Source of the DNA: Holacanthus passer
Lineage: Eukaryota > Chordata > Actinopteri > Pomacanthidae
NCBI GenBank assembly: GCA_025331565.1
Contig: JAFREQ010000011.1
Coordinates: 14,900,001-14,964,000 of the forward strand
Length of the DNA: 64,000 nucleotides
Direction of reading: 5' to 3'
Shown: positions 26,901-39,547 of the stretch, one piece after another
How the letters are laid out: every line of letters begins with the position of its first letter
Position numbering within the stretch: position 1 is the first letter of the stretch
The notes under the pieces: model-generated
Databases searched by the model: none
What the model saw: the letters and a program-made list of their open reading frames with translations, nothing else
Told to the model about the DNA's origin: nothing
Program-made: the position numbers and the translations under genes

Positions 26901-29900
26901 GTCGCATGCCAGCCAGCGCAGCACGAACATGGCAGGGATAACAAACAGATTTGTTTGCCTCTACTTCATCTTGGCGGCATGGGTGCAGCTGGAAGCTTTT
27001 CTGTTGTAGCAGTCGTGTGTGCACTACGCAGGCGTGATTGCTGCAACTCGCCAGCAGCTCTATCTGACCAAATAAAGTGTGCGCCTGCTTCTCTTTCTCT
27101 CAGCCCCCTGACATCAAATAAATATTTGGGATGTGCGCCTCTTTTGTCAAGTCGCGCTGTAAAATAACAGACACTGGCAGTACAGTTCCATGAATTTTAA
27201 GTATAGCCTTCAGTCAGGTCTGCATTTTATTAAATCCCTGCTGATTTCCTATAATCTACATATTGCAGCATGGATCATCATATCAAAAAAAATAAATTTA
27301 GGCTTGAGCACAGCACAGGAAAAAAAAAATCTGTTTACAGCGAAAGCATGTCTTGTTTGTACAATATTGACAAGTTTCAGCCCACACAGGTCTTCATCAG
27401 GTTTCCAAAACTTTATACGCTGAATATGATTAAGATCAGTCCTCAAGAACACACTATCTCTGTATTACTTCTAATTATAGCAAAGTCAAGGCCATAAACA
27501 AGTAAAGCATTGTGCCCTGTGCAAACAAAATACAGAAAATGAAGAATATAATAGTAAATTATTAATCAGTGCACTTAAGTAGCTGCCATAATATAGATAT
27601 GGATACAGATTGCTTTTACTGGGTTCTTGAAAAAGATAAGTAAAACAGCTATATCTTGAGGAAAAGCTTATCTCTTACTGCTATATCCACATGTCATAGC
27701 TAAAACAAATCAACATTTGTCCACATTGGCGTTTTCAGGTCTTTTTTGTATAGATCTCTTGTCCCACCTTGAATGGCTAAATACAAAAGCAAAGCAGCAA
27801 GCAGCTAAATTGTCCTATTTCAGCAAGCAAACAATAAAACTTTGCTTTTAACATTTGGTAAAAGTGGAACAGATGGCCAGGTGACTCAGCTCAGTCTCCT
27901 CCTGATCACTTATACTGTGTTGTAATGAAGATAAATTCATAACTTCAAGCCTCATTTAATATTTTTCTTTTGTCAGAGAACTGAGCGTAATTGTGATTTG
28001 ATAACGGGAGATAAATGCTACTTGTTAATCAGATGAAAAAGTAATTCCTGCGCTGCTGTGCTTTGGATTTGGAGCAAATCAATATAATCATGAAGTCGCC
28101 TCCTGACACCTGTACTGAGTGATTGACACCTAGATTGGCATTTTAAATGAAAGTGGTTAGAGGCAGCAGACAGTTGTCTTCGTAACTTTAGTGCCAGAGT
28201 CCCTAATCCGCACAGTTGTCCTCTTTCACATTAAAATGCTGTTTTCAGAAGTTTTAAGTAAGGCTCCAAATAATTAGAATTTTCATTATCGTTTAGTCTG
28301 TTGATAATTTCTACCATTAATAGATTAATCATTTAGTCTCTAAAATGTCAAAAAAAATTGTAATTAACTATCATAAATGACAAAGAAAAGCATAAAATCT
28401 TTACATTTCAGAAGCTGGAACCAGCAAATGGTTGGCGATTAATTTTCTTTTGATCAACTAATGGACTAATCTTTGCAGCCCTAAGTTTATGGTGTTAAAA
28501 GCACTGACGAAGTGTGGATGAGGGGCACGAAAGAATTTTCTCATTTCTGAGAGACAATCCATCTCCCAAACATGTTGGCCTCTCTTTTAAACTGTGCCTT
28601 TTTTAATAAAAAAAACACCACCAAGACATATGTTAGAAAAGATGAAATTTAGCTTTTGATAGCAAAACAAAAGAGGAGCCAACTGTCACTTGCATAAATG
28701 AGAGCGCTGATCAGACGGATGTTATTTGACTTTTTCCTGATTAAAGCTGCAACGCTTTTCACAGCCCTCTAAACTATCTGACAGCTCACACTTAATGCTT
28801 GACGAATGCTCACTTGTTTTACAGCTGCAGTCACTGTAAGTCACAATGGAAAAGAGCTTCTGCTAAATGCCTAAACTGTAAACAGCTGCTGGAGCAGGAA
28901 ACCTCTGTTAATGTGCAGACTGAGAGCGATGATGAGTAGAGGAACCAGGGTTGAGGACAGACAATACAGCTGGCTGCTCCCCACTGATTACCCTAGCCCC
29001 AGATGTACGCTAAATGCATTATGGGAAATAAACAAGCTCTAAGAATACCTGGACTAGAATTGGCCATTCATCACATTAACAAGGAGTTTCAGAGTTATGG
29101 TGGTTAAAATAGCTAATGAGGATATCAATTATCATACAGGCCAAACCAGGGCAGTCAGGCAAAACTTTTATTCACTTTCATTGGGTGTTTTCTGTTCCGC
29201 ATATAATCACTAAAACTGATTATCCAACAGGCTTTTTTTCCCCCCTTGACTGGTAATTAGAGTTAACTTTGGTTGCAAGATTTTTTGCAAAGAGCTGTTG
29301 TTGAATTTGATGCCATTTACCAATAAAACTGGACTGAGCATGTGAGAGCTTTCCCAGCACGTGGCTGCCTATCATTCATCTCCTGTCCCTCTACACCTGG
29401 ACTGTGGGCGAGAACCACAGGCTTATGGGTAAAAACAAATACAGCTGTACTCTCTCATTTTAGAAAAAAAGAGACATTTCACAGGTAAACATCTTCAGGC
29501 TCCTTCTCTCTTCCTCCCAGCGACTGGTTAGCTCAGGGAGGAGGTCATATCTGACTCACTGGAAGCTGTACAGTAAATGAGGACTTCTACCAGCGGCATG
29601 TCTAATTAAATCATCTGCAACAAATCACGGAGACAGGGCATTACAAGAGATTACAGCCTGGTCCGGCCCTGCTCAGACCCCCGAGAACAATGGCCTATAA
29701 TCTGTCTTAATTCCCCAGCTAATCAAGGCACGCAGGGCTCACAGTCTCAAGTCTGCAGCAGTACAGCAGTTCACGTCCACCCAAATATCCAACTGACAAA
29801 ACTAAAAGGCAGAGAAGCCTGAATAATAGCTGCTCTGCGATCACTCGCCTCTCATGGATTTTTAACATTTACCAAGATCTGCAATTGTCTCTACCCAAAA

Positions 29901-32900
29901 CCCACTTTCCTCAAACTCTCATTTCATATTCACCACTTTTTTTAAGGCTTTTCTACCTCTAAAGGAGTTGGAGAAAAAGTAACCATTTATACAACATCGG
30001 TCTTTTTCTTTTAATGAAACCTTCATGGTGGTGTCTCTGGTGTGCAGGATACTCTCCCTGCTGATCTGCCTCACATTAGAGAGGGCCGGGCTCAGCATTA
30101 AGCCTCATTTTAAGCTGCAAAACTTTAAGGACAGCACTTCCCCTTTCATTTACTAAGATGACCAGTAAATCTCTCCTCTCCAGTGATCCTTCCTGTTCCT
30201 CCCTCTGGCCTGTCTGACCAGTTACAGGATGTACAGCACTCCTGTGACTTCCAGGTTTAACTGGTAGACGGATACAGAAGTCCTATTACTGATGTCACAC
30301 AATGCATTCATTTACAATGAATCACTGAGACGGAGTCATGCGTGGGAGTTTGCGTAATTCTGCAGAAAATGAATCACACTTCTTCAGAAGTAGTTATTTT
30401 TGAGGTGATAAATCTTATAATGTTGTTCAGCAAATGTGCACCCAGTCACCCAGTTTACTCAGTAAATTTCTAAAATTAATGCAGTCCAATACAACAGCCC
30501 TGCAATAAATCCAACCATCAATGCTATAACCATTTTATAGAAGTGTTGAGTCAACTTTATGGTCGTTTCAGAAGCAGAACTTGGAGGTGCTGCCTTATAC
30601 TGAGAGGTGTTTCTAAAATTTTCTCAACAAAGCTAAACAAAAATGCAAACAACATCCTCCAAAATGATCATAAAGTTAAATCAACACAACTCTGAAACTG
30701 CTTAAATGGAAACTGGACATTATACCCTTAATAAAAATACAACTCAAATTCCCAAAAATTTCCAAAAGACGCTTTGTAAAATGTTGATAAAAACAGAATT
30801 TGAAGGTTTGCAAATCATTTAAACCCTATATTTAATTGAAAGTGTTGAAGTGAATGAATGTGTCCCAACTTTTTTGAAACGTGTTGCTGGCAAATTTATA
30901 ATGAGCATGTATTTTCCATAAAACAATAAAAATGTTCATTTTCAACATCTGTTCAACATTACTTGATGAGGACCTTTGTTAATGCAGCCTTTCTGTGATA
31001 TCTATATGACTGTGTTTTAATCCTTTTCCCCGTTTCAATGTTGATAATTTATATATTGTCTCTTTTACACCTACAGTATATGAGCACATGGCAACACAAC
31101 ATACACGCCACGAATAAAGAGAAGAGAATGTGGGAAGTGGAATGAAGCCAGAGAGATGGCCATGACAACAAAAACTGGCAGATCATTTGCACAAATCTAA
31201 TTCTTTTTTTTTTTTTTTTGTGCATAAGTGACTTTAGTTTTGTTTTCTCATTCTGTGTTTTAAACAACAGCATCATTTTACTCATTTTACTCCAACTTAA
31301 TGGACAGAATAAGGGGCCATGATTAAGTACAGACTTAAAAATGAACAAAACAAAAAATAAAAAAAGGAAGAAATTCACTCAAACATGCAATTTGCTCCTG
31401 CAGGTTCAAAGTGAATTTTACAATCATCTTAAGCTTGAGATCATTTCGGGAAACAGGGCTTTGGTCTCTTTGTACCGACAATGTGTAGCTGTAAAACATC
31501 TTTCACCTGCATGTTTCCTGCCCTCTATTAAAATGAGCCCTTGTTTTTACTTGCTAGGGAACATATGGCAAATTACAAACAGACTCCTCTCTGCAGAAGG
31601 CCTACATAAACATTTCTAATGCACAACAGATGTACCGTCATCTGACTCACTTAACTTAAGCGTGAGCCATAGTAATCATCTAAATAAGACGAAATGTTCT
31701 GTGTGATGGACGTAACACCAGCTCTACTTTCTCCAATCAATGCAGCTGTTTATCTGCTAATTTAGCAACAGCATGGGCTGAAGTAAACATGCAGCCTGCC
31801 TCCGTCCTGCCTCAAGCATCATCAGTGGTATCAGTGCTAAGTGCAGTACAAGCTACTGCATCTCTCTGGATGAGGATATTATGCCAACACTCCTCTAATG
31901 GAACATGACTGTTCTGTCTTTCCCCATGGCTCCATTTCCGCATGGATGCCGCCTCTCTGCCACACCAAACTGACCGACCACCAAGCTGGACAAACTCACT
32001 TGTTTGGGGGTGGGTGGGTGCTGGGAAATTAGCAGGTGTGTGGGGGGACTGGGAACTAGCATCTTCAATAGAATTGGTTACCAAACAAGACCTGTGGCAT
32101 TTAATAAAGCCACATACCTTAGAAATGAGGAGACTGAGAGAGAAGATAGCGCAGGGAGCGAGAGAGATGGAGCTGCTAGAGGAAAGGAGAGCAGACTGAG
32201 GAGAGCCACAGGGGAGATGGCAGCCGTGGGTGCCCTTGAAATTGCCTGACTCATTACTGCAGCAGCACGGCCATGCGTGGTGATGGCAGGCTCAGAGAGA
32301 GAGCGAGCGAGCGAGCGAGCGAGCGAGAGAACGAGAGAGAGAGAGAACGAGAGAGAGAGCTCTCGGCTGGGCTCCGACAGTCGGAAAGTGAAAGACAGCC
32401 CTGTTTAAGCCACCAGAGAAACGCATCAAAAGGCCGGCGTGCTCGTTCTGCCTTTTCAAACGTCGCCCTGTGATAAGGAAGAAAATAACTAGTTGTGAGA
32501 AAGGATTAATCAAGTACAGCATACAGGTGCATCTGGACATTTTGAGTGACAGGTCTGTGTGGGTGACTCAACAACACAGTAATCATTTAATTCTTCAGCT
32601 GCGTAGGCTTTTGTAAGACCAGCGTCACTGCACAGCTGCCTGCTGCTATACCAACTACAGTATCTATAGTCTGTGCAACAAAAGTTAAGTCCCTAAATAT
32701 GCATGGATAACCAGGAGCTGCAGTCTTACTTCCCTTCTTATCTGGTCTTGCACTGCTGTCAAGTAGAGCGGAAACACGTCCCCAGGGCAAGTAGACAGCA
32801 GGAAGTCTGTCTAGCCCTGCAATACTCTGGTCGCACACAGCCAACTGACAGTCTCGATCATCACAATTAAGGCGCAGTGGCTGCTACGGCCTCCACTTTG

Positions 32901-35900
32901 TCCTCTGCAGGAGTTGACTGCCAACTTTAGGCCACGGTGGTGTGATAATAAGCGCACAGCTTCGTCCAGCTCTGGTCAGGGTTACAGCGATCCAGCCAAC
33001 TTCTATTTAAGATGGCGCCAGCACTCCGAGTGTAGCATGACTGAGGGAGGGAGCTGTAATCTCATCGCCATTAACCATGCTGCCTAAAATAAAAGGCATT
33101 ATTTCCCAGAACATAAAGCACGTACTTTACAGAGTGAAGGATGTGGCTCAGTAGATAAGAATGTCTGGCTCTCTGGTTATAACCTCATTTAATGAGTTCA
33201 AAGTAAGACAGACGGGCCCAAAAAAATCCTAACAAAATAAGAAAGGATTAAAATGACGAGAATCTGGAGATTTCTATTGCTGACTGTGGCTCCATTTATC
33301 GTTTTAGTTCAAGAAGTTTGAGATAATTTTGCATTAAGAGTGCTTTCTGCTCTTGTGCACAAGTTTAAATTGTGTTTAATGCCATCTAATGTGATTGCTG
33401 GAATAAAACCCTTCCTAATCAGAACGCATTATACTTCGCTGTGAAATCTCTGCTCCCTGAAGCAAATGGCAGTGCTGCAGACAAATCCTCCCCGATCCTA
33501 CCTTAATGTCCTTTATGCTGAGAACTACGCGCAAGCAAGCAATTATGTGTTGAGTGAATGTTTGCCAGATGTGTTTGCGTCACCCTGCAACGGTCGAGCA
33601 CTGGATGTGTTTGTGCATTACATATCTGGCTGCAGGAGCGTTTACAGGGGGGGGGGGGATGCAGATCAGCAGGAGGTAAAGCTCTCAACACAGCAACAAG
33701 ACTCAGGGCCTGAGGTCAGCTGAGCGACATGCCAGGCTAAGGAGATTACAGCCTGCCACAGACCAACCAAGGACTGCCCTCGTCACTGGCCAGCCACGCT
33801 GTCAACACAAAGTTAAGGCGATGGTGCCATGACATAACACGTGAGTGCATTGTTTATTTGAGCCCTTTGGAAACCTAGTCTGTTTGAGAAGATCAAATCA
33901 AAGGCTTTGAAAAGTGAAATGTGCTGTAACAGTGATTTAAAGCCATAGATGCATACACATTGTGAACCTTTGCAGTTCAAGTGCTCCTCATTACATGTGT
34001 CACCAAAATCAGGGTTTATTTATTTGGTAAGTCTCATTGAGATCTAGGTCTATACGGCAAGAGAGACCTGTGAAAGAACTCACATAACAGTTACGGCAAA
34101 CAATGTTTTTTATGTTTCTGTATTTTATCATGGCCAATGTAGGGGTTGGTCCAAGCATCTGCTTCTGAGTACCTACTGGAGATGTTGAAATTTGATTTTG
34201 ACACCCATGAAGGTCTGATTGTGAAACAAACTCGTCATCTCTGTGTTGTTAACTGAAGACAGCTGGGTTAACAATAACAAGGTGAGGCAGGACATGTCTG
34301 CGTCATCCTGTTCCTCTAGCAAGTGATGAGGTAAGAGGATAATGTAATCTAAGAGTAATGGTGAAACATTATTACTCAGACATGAGAATGATTTTTTTTT
34401 TTTTTTGTTTCTCCGAGAAATCAAAAATCATGACTCTTCACAGAATATTTACCAATTCTAAGCAGGCTCCACGCGTTCTCCTCCCCCTCTTTGCCAACTC
34501 CTCTTACAGAGGAGGCACAGCTCTGCAGAACCACACATATGATGAGTTATATCACGCTAACAGAGGCTGAGGAGATAGCAACATAAAGAGACACAAGAGC
34601 AGTTTAAGCCAATCCCAAGTCCCACATGCCAAAGTGTCAAACAATTCTACACAAAAAGGCCAAGCTTTGGCTCTCGACCTACCAAATCCTTTTCCACTCA
34701 TCTACAAACTTTCCCACCCTACAAAAACTCTTAAGGTTCATTTTAAAGGAGGCCACCAGGCTGGCACAGCATGTGCCCTTCTGGCCCAGATAGTCAGTCA
34801 AAACACTGGAGCTGATTGCTGCTGCACTTTAACACATCCTCACCATGTTGTTTTGGCACTTTAGTTAAGCATTGTTGGGTCTCACGCACAAGTGAAGTTG
34901 TGCCTGCAGCCAAATCTCTCGCACATTTGTTTATCTGACACGGAGCTCCTGTCTGCTCACTGGAAAGAAATGAGTTGTTACAAGGAAACCTTTGAGATGA
35001 CTAATATCAGTATTACTTACATGGGCTCTGTTCTACATCAAATTGATTCAGAGAATAAAGTTTACAGTGACAGAAAAGATGTTTATAAAATTTGTGATAT
35101 CAAACAAAAGTGACACCATCTGCCGCCTTGTTCTGATGTTTGTGTTTGTCTTGTAAGGATGGTACGTTAAATAACACACCACCCCACTTGTAGATCTGAA
35201 AAGGCGAGTATGCCAAGCTCATCATGGGACACGGTTGTTTTCCGATGGGGCCTCTGTGTACTCATACTCTCTTTCAGTATTGTAGATCTGTGAAGCCTCC
35301 AAAGCTCCTGCCAGAATACAAAATGCCAGATCGCCGCCTTGAAAAGAGCTCCTAGCAGAGGGACAAGCTGGTATCCAAGAAAAGAGAAACATCTTGTGCT
35401 GGGCCTAATTACTTCTGCTCCAAGATTACACAGTTTTGACCTTTCTCAGGCTTCCAGCGCAGAGCCTGATTGGAAATTAAGGAGGACAGCATTGATGTTC
35501 ACAGCACTGTTAATTACACTGAATGCAGAACACAGAAGGGCACAACTGTAGCTCCGCAGCACTAACTGCCTCACTATGTTTACATGGAATCTATTAATTG
35601 AATTTATTGTACATGTTTTTTATTTTATGTTCTAATTCTTAATTCTCTCCTCGCAGCTACCTCAATGGAGTTAATTGCATATAATCCAATTAAAACATTA
35701 AAGATTTTTTCCCCAAAAACAAATAATATTCAAAAGCAATTGATATTAAGACTGATCATTAGAGTTCATTGCTGATTTTTGTTTGGGAAGGGTTTTTAAT
35801 TTGCCCTAACAGAAACAGAATCAGAGTTTATTCCCCAAGTACACAGATTTGTTTTGGTGCAGGAGCCAGAAAGTGAGGAAATACGATAGCAATGAAATAG

Positions 35901-38900
35901 AAAAATAAAATTAGACAGCTGAAGATGATAACAAGCGCTTCAAACAATCATAAGTAAATACAGAGTAAGTGAGGTTCAGTGCATGTGTGCAAAGGTGCTG
36001 GTGATGTTGTCAGAGTCCAGTCCAGTGCAATCAGCATTCAGATTCAGATAAAAAAAAGTCAGTATCTGTCCTGCAATTTAATTTTCAGTCAACATGAATG
36101 TTGCTAGGAACAACCATTTTTCTGGCTGTGGTATAGGAAGATAATGTCTCAATCCTTAATCCATCTTACAAAGCTCTGATTGACTTGGTGTTTTTTTCCA
36201 ACAGCTGCCAATCAGCACAACACCCCACCTACTTCAATCACTGAAAAAACAGAGTACATGTAAGCAGACTAGTAAATGTTAAGGAAATATGACCTAAAAT
36301 CTAGAACAATAAATCAAGATGCAACACAAATAGAGTTTAGCATATTTATATGGATAAAACTTAAATGTAACAATACCTTTTATATTTTTAAAAAAAGTGT
36401 ATGGTATTTCCTTTCTTGAGTTCTGAAGTTCGTCTCAATTAAAAGACCAGTTAACAATGGACTTCTGGACAGGACTGTCAGCTGACAGTATTCAGGCATC
36501 AGGTTAAATGCCATTGGTCGCTGTAGAGATTTTAGATATCGTAGATGTGGGATACTGGCTGATAATTCTGACATGAGTACATTTCTGCCATTTATAGTGT
36601 CATTGAAAAAATTAATGCCAAAAACAAATGTCATTCCTCAATTTTGTCTCACCATTGTTCCATCAGATGTAGTTTATCATTCAGCTGCAGTCTGCATATA
36701 AACCTGCAAACTGATTCAGAGCATTGAGGGCAAAATGAGCTTGCCAGCATCAAAGATAGACTTTCAGAGGAGTGGAGGAGGTCAGTGTAATGAATAGTCA
36801 AAGGCTGAGGCCATCTCATTGATACAGTCTCCGCAGCAAGGAAGGACTCTGCATTACAGAGAAACACTCAAAGTTACAGAATATGTGTCATTTTTCAAAT
36901 GCCGACAAACAACAATTTTATACAACATTAAACTGAATGTTATGAATCATCAACATTCTAAAACCAAAAGCACAGATTATGTTAGTGTGACATCTGATGT
37001 GACCTGAGTGTTGGTCTGAGCTGTAAACCCGTCAAAACTACATTACAGAGTGTTAACCATCAACATTTTGGTCTGTTTCTTATCAGAGTGCTCACCTTGC
37101 TGTCAGCCAAGAAAACTGGAAAATGTTACAAATGTGTTTCTGTTACATAGAGCAGATCTGAATATCTACATTAGTAACAGCAGACTTGAGAAATGAGGCC
37201 GACAACATATCAATAGACTGGAATGTGTTCCTTTGCATACTGGAGCAAAGAAGAAAGAGGATTAGGAGCTTTGTTTCACAGTTATTGGATTTTGGCTCTG
37301 TTGGAATTGAATTATCCAATCACTCAGAGGAAAGCAAACACTGAACCTTACCTGTCAATGTGGAAAATATGAGTCAGTGTAAAGACATGACGCATCATCA
37401 TGAGCTTCGTAAGGAAGCTCTAATCTTTAAAATCAATGCCATGAAAAATATTCTTTATCCAAACCTTTTTTTGTTCTCATTTCAACAAACACAAAACATC
37501 TGCTCCTGTACTTACACTTCCTTATTTGTAGAGACAAAATCCCTTCCAGTGTTTCCCCACATATTCTAATTCCCAAATACACTATGACAAATAATAAGCT
37601 GAATTTATACAGCTCCATTGTTTCGTTTGTGTCACATAAGTTTGAGTCTTTTATCCTTTTTGGCCACTCCAAGCGTAACAACATAACTGTTAATTGTAAC
37701 AAATAAATGTCAAAGTCCAAGCAGTGACTGGCCTGACGAGGTTTTTGCAAATGATGGTTCACTTACCTGCAGTTATTCTTACAAGCTAGGCTCTTTTCAT
37801 GCTTGCTAAAAACTTATTTGACTTATTGATATCTAAGAAATCACATCACAAATCCGTGCCAAGGTGTTCATGATACTAACCATTCATGAATTCTGTATTG
37901 ATTCTATTCAGGAATTCGGCCAGCCATCTTCTCGGCGGGGAAAAGCCAACAACAATCCTTCCTCTTGTACATGATCACTTTTTGATTCAGAGTGTGCACA
38001 TAGAGGAGGGGCTATTCACAGACTTGTCCGTTGTCAATGTGTTTGTGACAGAGAGAGACAGTAAGAGCAGGCCAAGGAGGGGTTGAGCGAATCAATGTGC
38101 TGCAAGTAGCTCTACAATGAAGTAAGATTTTATCATTTTAAATAGTGAGAAAATAGAAAATCAATATGTGGCGATCAATGTTGATTTTGCGGTGGGCTGC
38201 AACAAGTAAATCAATGTATGAGAGACACTGCCTTGACTGAGACAAGCCGCAATTTATCTTAGATGCATCTAAAACACTAAGAACAGTATGACACATCAAA
38301 GTAGAGCACATTAATATTATCAGGGTTGTGTTTGTTCTTGTACTTTTTTTGAAACATTTCCAGAATTTAAATTTAAAACAACAAATGTAGGCAATATAAA
38401 GGCAGGTTTGACATTAATTTCTATGTAAAACAAAACCTTTACTTCTGAGGGAATGACACCCAACTGAACTCACAGCTGAGCCTGGTAATGTGGGCATTAG
38501 GGAGGGAAAAGCAAATTAGATTTATTTCAGTCTTCAGCAACTACTTCACCCAAAGTACTCATGAGCAAAGCACTAAATCCCCAAACTGCTTCAGTGGAGC
38601 TGCTCTGTGGCAGCAGAGGGCTGAGGCTGAACTGTCTGGGCAGCTCCCACAGGGTGAATGAGTACATCTGCCTGAATGTGATGCAGTGTGCTGATGGGTT
38701 TTAAGAAAATGTCAGCCTCACCCTTGCTAATGAGCTGTCAGAGTGCGCGTGTGCTATAACTGACCTGTATCTCCTCGTAAGCCTCGTCAATAGTAGTTAC
38801 TTGGTGCTGCTCGTGTAGCGCGGGCTCGTCGCAGAAGAAGCACACCAGGCTTTTGTCGGTGAGGCAGAAGAGCTTGACCTTCTCGTGGTCCTTGCAGGGG

Positions 38901-39172
38901 TAGGAGCTCCTCTGAGCGTTGAGGATGGCGTCCAGCGGGAAAGCTGAGTAGCGCTCCACAATGTTGGACAACTTGAGACTTGGAGAGAGGAGAGGGTCAG
39001 TGAAGGTCCTCCGGCACTCGGGACAGTCCCGCGTTCCGTGAGGCTCCTGCCTGCTCCAGTGCTCAGTGATGCACTTTCTGCAGAAGTAGTGCTCACAGCC
39101 AAAGCTGACGGGGTCCTGGTAGATGCTGAGGCAGATGGAACAGAGGAGCTCGTCCTTCAGACAGCAAGCCAT
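8958..39172 (-). CDS. trim62: TRIM62 (DEAR1-like) RING E3 ubiquitin ligase, complete
   Basis: Five coding exons on the minus strand: 39172-38765, 18126-18031, 14767-14511, 13165-13050 and 9508-8958 (408, 96, 257, 116 and 551 bp). They total 1428 bp and encode 475 aa, the length I remember for human TRIM62. All introns are GT-AG and all phases close. The RING finger has C11, C14, C26, H28, C31, C34, C50 and C53. The B-box 2 has C93, H96, C103, D106, C111, C114, H120 and H123. The coiled coil spans about 137-240. The PRY-SPRY domain fills residues 293 to the end, closing NVQPLRINTVRL. The start is the ATG in MACCLKDELLC. TRIM62 is a cytoplasmic E3 ligase linked in mammals to CARD9/TLR signalling, epithelial polarity and tumour suppression. 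Intron 1 is unusually long (20,638 bp). The others are 3,263, 1,345 and 3,541 bp. Confidence 0.96.
10495..10660 (-). mobile_element. tRNA-derived SINE
   Basis: On the minus strand a degenerate tRNA T-arm/B-box (CCCCAGTTCAATTCTGGCTG) is followed by TTGTTGCATGTCAGCCCCCC, then a CTCTCCCC tract, and ends in ACTATCAGATAAAG. I know this order (tRNA 3' half, GTTGCATGTCA, C/T-rich tract, CTATCA-ATAAAG tail) from teleost tRNA-SINEs. The A-box half is not clear, so the copy looks 5'-truncated. Confidence 0.7.
10797..11122. repeat. Degenerate 'AAAGGGTCAGTTCACC' MITE-like repeat
   Basis: The right end, GTGAACTGACCCTTTAA, is the reverse complement of the common teleost TIR AAAGGGTCAGTTCAC. Upstream, CACCTCCATTGTTTTGAGG and AGTCTATGATAAAAC match the interior of that family as I remember it. 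The left TIR is eroded (AAAAGGGATG). Confidence 0.45.
12388..12951. repeat. Foldback MITE-like element (teleost 'GGAACAGT...GCTAAGCTAAGC' family)
   Basis: The left arm has AAAGGAACAGTACACATTTT, CTGAGAGTTAGGTGAGAA, CTTAGCTTAGCAT and GACTGGAAACAGG. The right arm mirrors these with TTTCCAGTCTTTATGC, TAAGCTAAGCTAAA, CTCATTTAACTCTCTGC and AATCATTCCT. The two halves are therefore long imperfect inverted repeats within intron 4 of trim62. No coding capacity is seen. Confidence 0.8.
13166..14510 (-). other. trim62 intron 3
   Basis: Bounded by donor GTGCTT (next to 14511) and acceptor CCCAG (next to 13165). It contains an AT microsatellite at about 14318-14347. Nothing else is recognisable. Confidence 0.7.
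16646..17121. other. Long open frames on both strands inside trim62 intron 2; function unknown
   Basis: A 136-codon plus-strand frame (16646-17056) and a 156-codon minus-strand frame (16651-17121) overlap almost completely. The minus frame has one hydrophobic run (about residues 74-95, around TIAFLLFLYLLSDVTASLIV). Neither resembles a family I know, and neither is flanked by convincing splice signals. I consider chance the better explanation. Confidence 0.15.
17540..17778. repeat. Copy of the 'GATTAATC' MITE-like repeat
   Basis: The left part reads AACTGAGACAATTTGTTGATAA. The right end reads AATAATCAGCAGATTAATCA then TTCGTTGTAGCC, the degenerate terminus of the family. A poly-A run interrupts the middle. 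Confidence 0.65.
19014..19560. repeat. Teleost 'TTAGCATGCTAACA' repeat, opposite orientation to the 5.6 kb copy
   Basis: Blocks include AGCTCTGTGAGGCTGTAAAC, CTAATGCTAACATGCTGATG, TTTAGCATGCTGACC, TAATTAGCACAAAGCACAAA and ACCTCATGGTGGCACTAGA (19014-19290). They are the reverse complement of blocks at 5555-5955. A GGAC-rich stretch follows at 19469-19502. Confidence 0.7.
23774..24050 (+). other. Exon-like open segment within trim62 intron 1; identity unknown
   Basis: A frame of 92 codons plus one base is bounded by an acceptor-like TGCTGTCTCAG (ending 23773) and a donor-like GTACGT (24051-24056). The peptide is polar and rich in Ser, Arg, Leu and Gln, with segments such as PAELTAQRWLRKLQDRD and SETAARDKNSLYG. 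The GC content is higher than in the surrounding intron. I do not recognise the family, and no partner exon is evident within the window. It could be an exon of a nested plus-strand gene, a decayed retrocopy or transposon fragment, or chance. Confidence 0.25.
24280..24560. repeat. Truncated 'GATTAATC' MITE-like repeat
   Basis: Contains TAATTGATTAATCAATCAAC, GCTAATCGACTAACTGCTTAA, CAAAAATGCCAAACTCTGGTT and CACCTTCTCAAATGAGG, which are interior blocks of the family seen best at 56870-57142. An AT-rich tail of similar words runs to about 24800. Confidence 0.6.
28255..28487. repeat. Near full-length 'GATTAATC' MITE-like repeat
   Basis: The left end reads TTTTCATTATCGTTTAGTCT. The interior has AGTCTCTAAAATGTCAAAAA and TTTCAGAAGCTGGAACCAGC. 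The right end reads ACTAATGGACTAATC followed by TTTGCAGCCCTAA, the usual terminal motif of this family. Confidence 0.7.
30480..30960. repeat. Two adjacent teleost interspersed repeats
   Basis: The first (30480 to about 30730) begins GCAGTCCAATACAACAGCCC and has an internal inverted pair (CAACTTTATGGTCGTTT against ATGATCATAAAGTTAAAT). The second (about 30740-30960) contains AGGTTTGCAAATCATTTAAA and TGTCCCAACTTTTTTGAAAC, a DNA-transposon-derived repeat common in fish. Neither has coding capacity. Confidence 0.6.
32295..32360. repeat. (GAGC)n/(GAGA)n simple repeat
   Basis: Tandem GAGC units followed by GAGA units in a GA-rich intronic stretch. Confidence 0.9.
35811..36060. repeat. Interspersed repeat resembling a LINE/SINE 3' tail
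   Basis: Begins AGAATCAGAGTTTATTCCCC then AAGTACACAGATTTGTTTTGG, like the teleost 'CAGAATCAGCTTTATTGGCCAAGTA' family. It ends near AGATTCAGATAAAAAAAAG. It is non-coding. Confidence 0.55.
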
Positions 39173-39547
39173 TTGCAAACACGGAGTCTGAGCGGCATCT
39201 ACGAGGGCAATTCTCTGGAGCGGAGTATAATTGGTTTAATCTTCAAGTGCGTGGTTCACCGCCATGTGGGAGTTGACTGACAAGATCTTCGGGAATCTTG
39301 GGATTTCACATTAATTGTCTCTGTTGAAACATGACAAATAACAACAATAAGATGCCACAAATCTTTTATTATGGACCTAGTGCATTGTCTAATACAATTA
39401 TAACAAAGAAATCATTAACAGGAGCAGATTCCTTTGGTTATAAATTAACAAAAGGAACTTCAATGAGAGCCCATTTAACATCCAATTTTATGCATAGAGA
39501 TATCAGGGGGCTGTCACCATTAAACCTGTGTTTGAAAGTAGAACTTT

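Larger units (their letters stand above)
18127..38764 (-). other. trim62 intron 1 (20.6 kb)
   Basis: The donor is GTCAGT after residue Q136 and the acceptor is TTGCAG before residue R137. The intron is mostly unique AT-rich DNA with scattered repeats, listed separately, and one exon-like plus-strand segment at 23774-24050. Stretches such as 20440-20720, 29580-29760 and 32860-33060 look compositionally richer, with homeodomain- or SOX-like words (AACAATGG near 29687) and AAGATGGCGCC near 33010. They could be conserved regulatory DNA, but this cannot be shown from one genome. Confidence 0.6.

Noticed and set aside
38797..39102. 101-codon minus-strand frame
   Set aside because: An alternate frame within trim62 exon 1. 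The RING/B-box residues are in the other frame.
39173..39178. Upstream TTG start two codons before the trim62 ATG
   Set aside because: The ATG at 39172 begins MACCLKDELLC, matching the TRIM62 N-terminus. The upstream codon is not an ATG.
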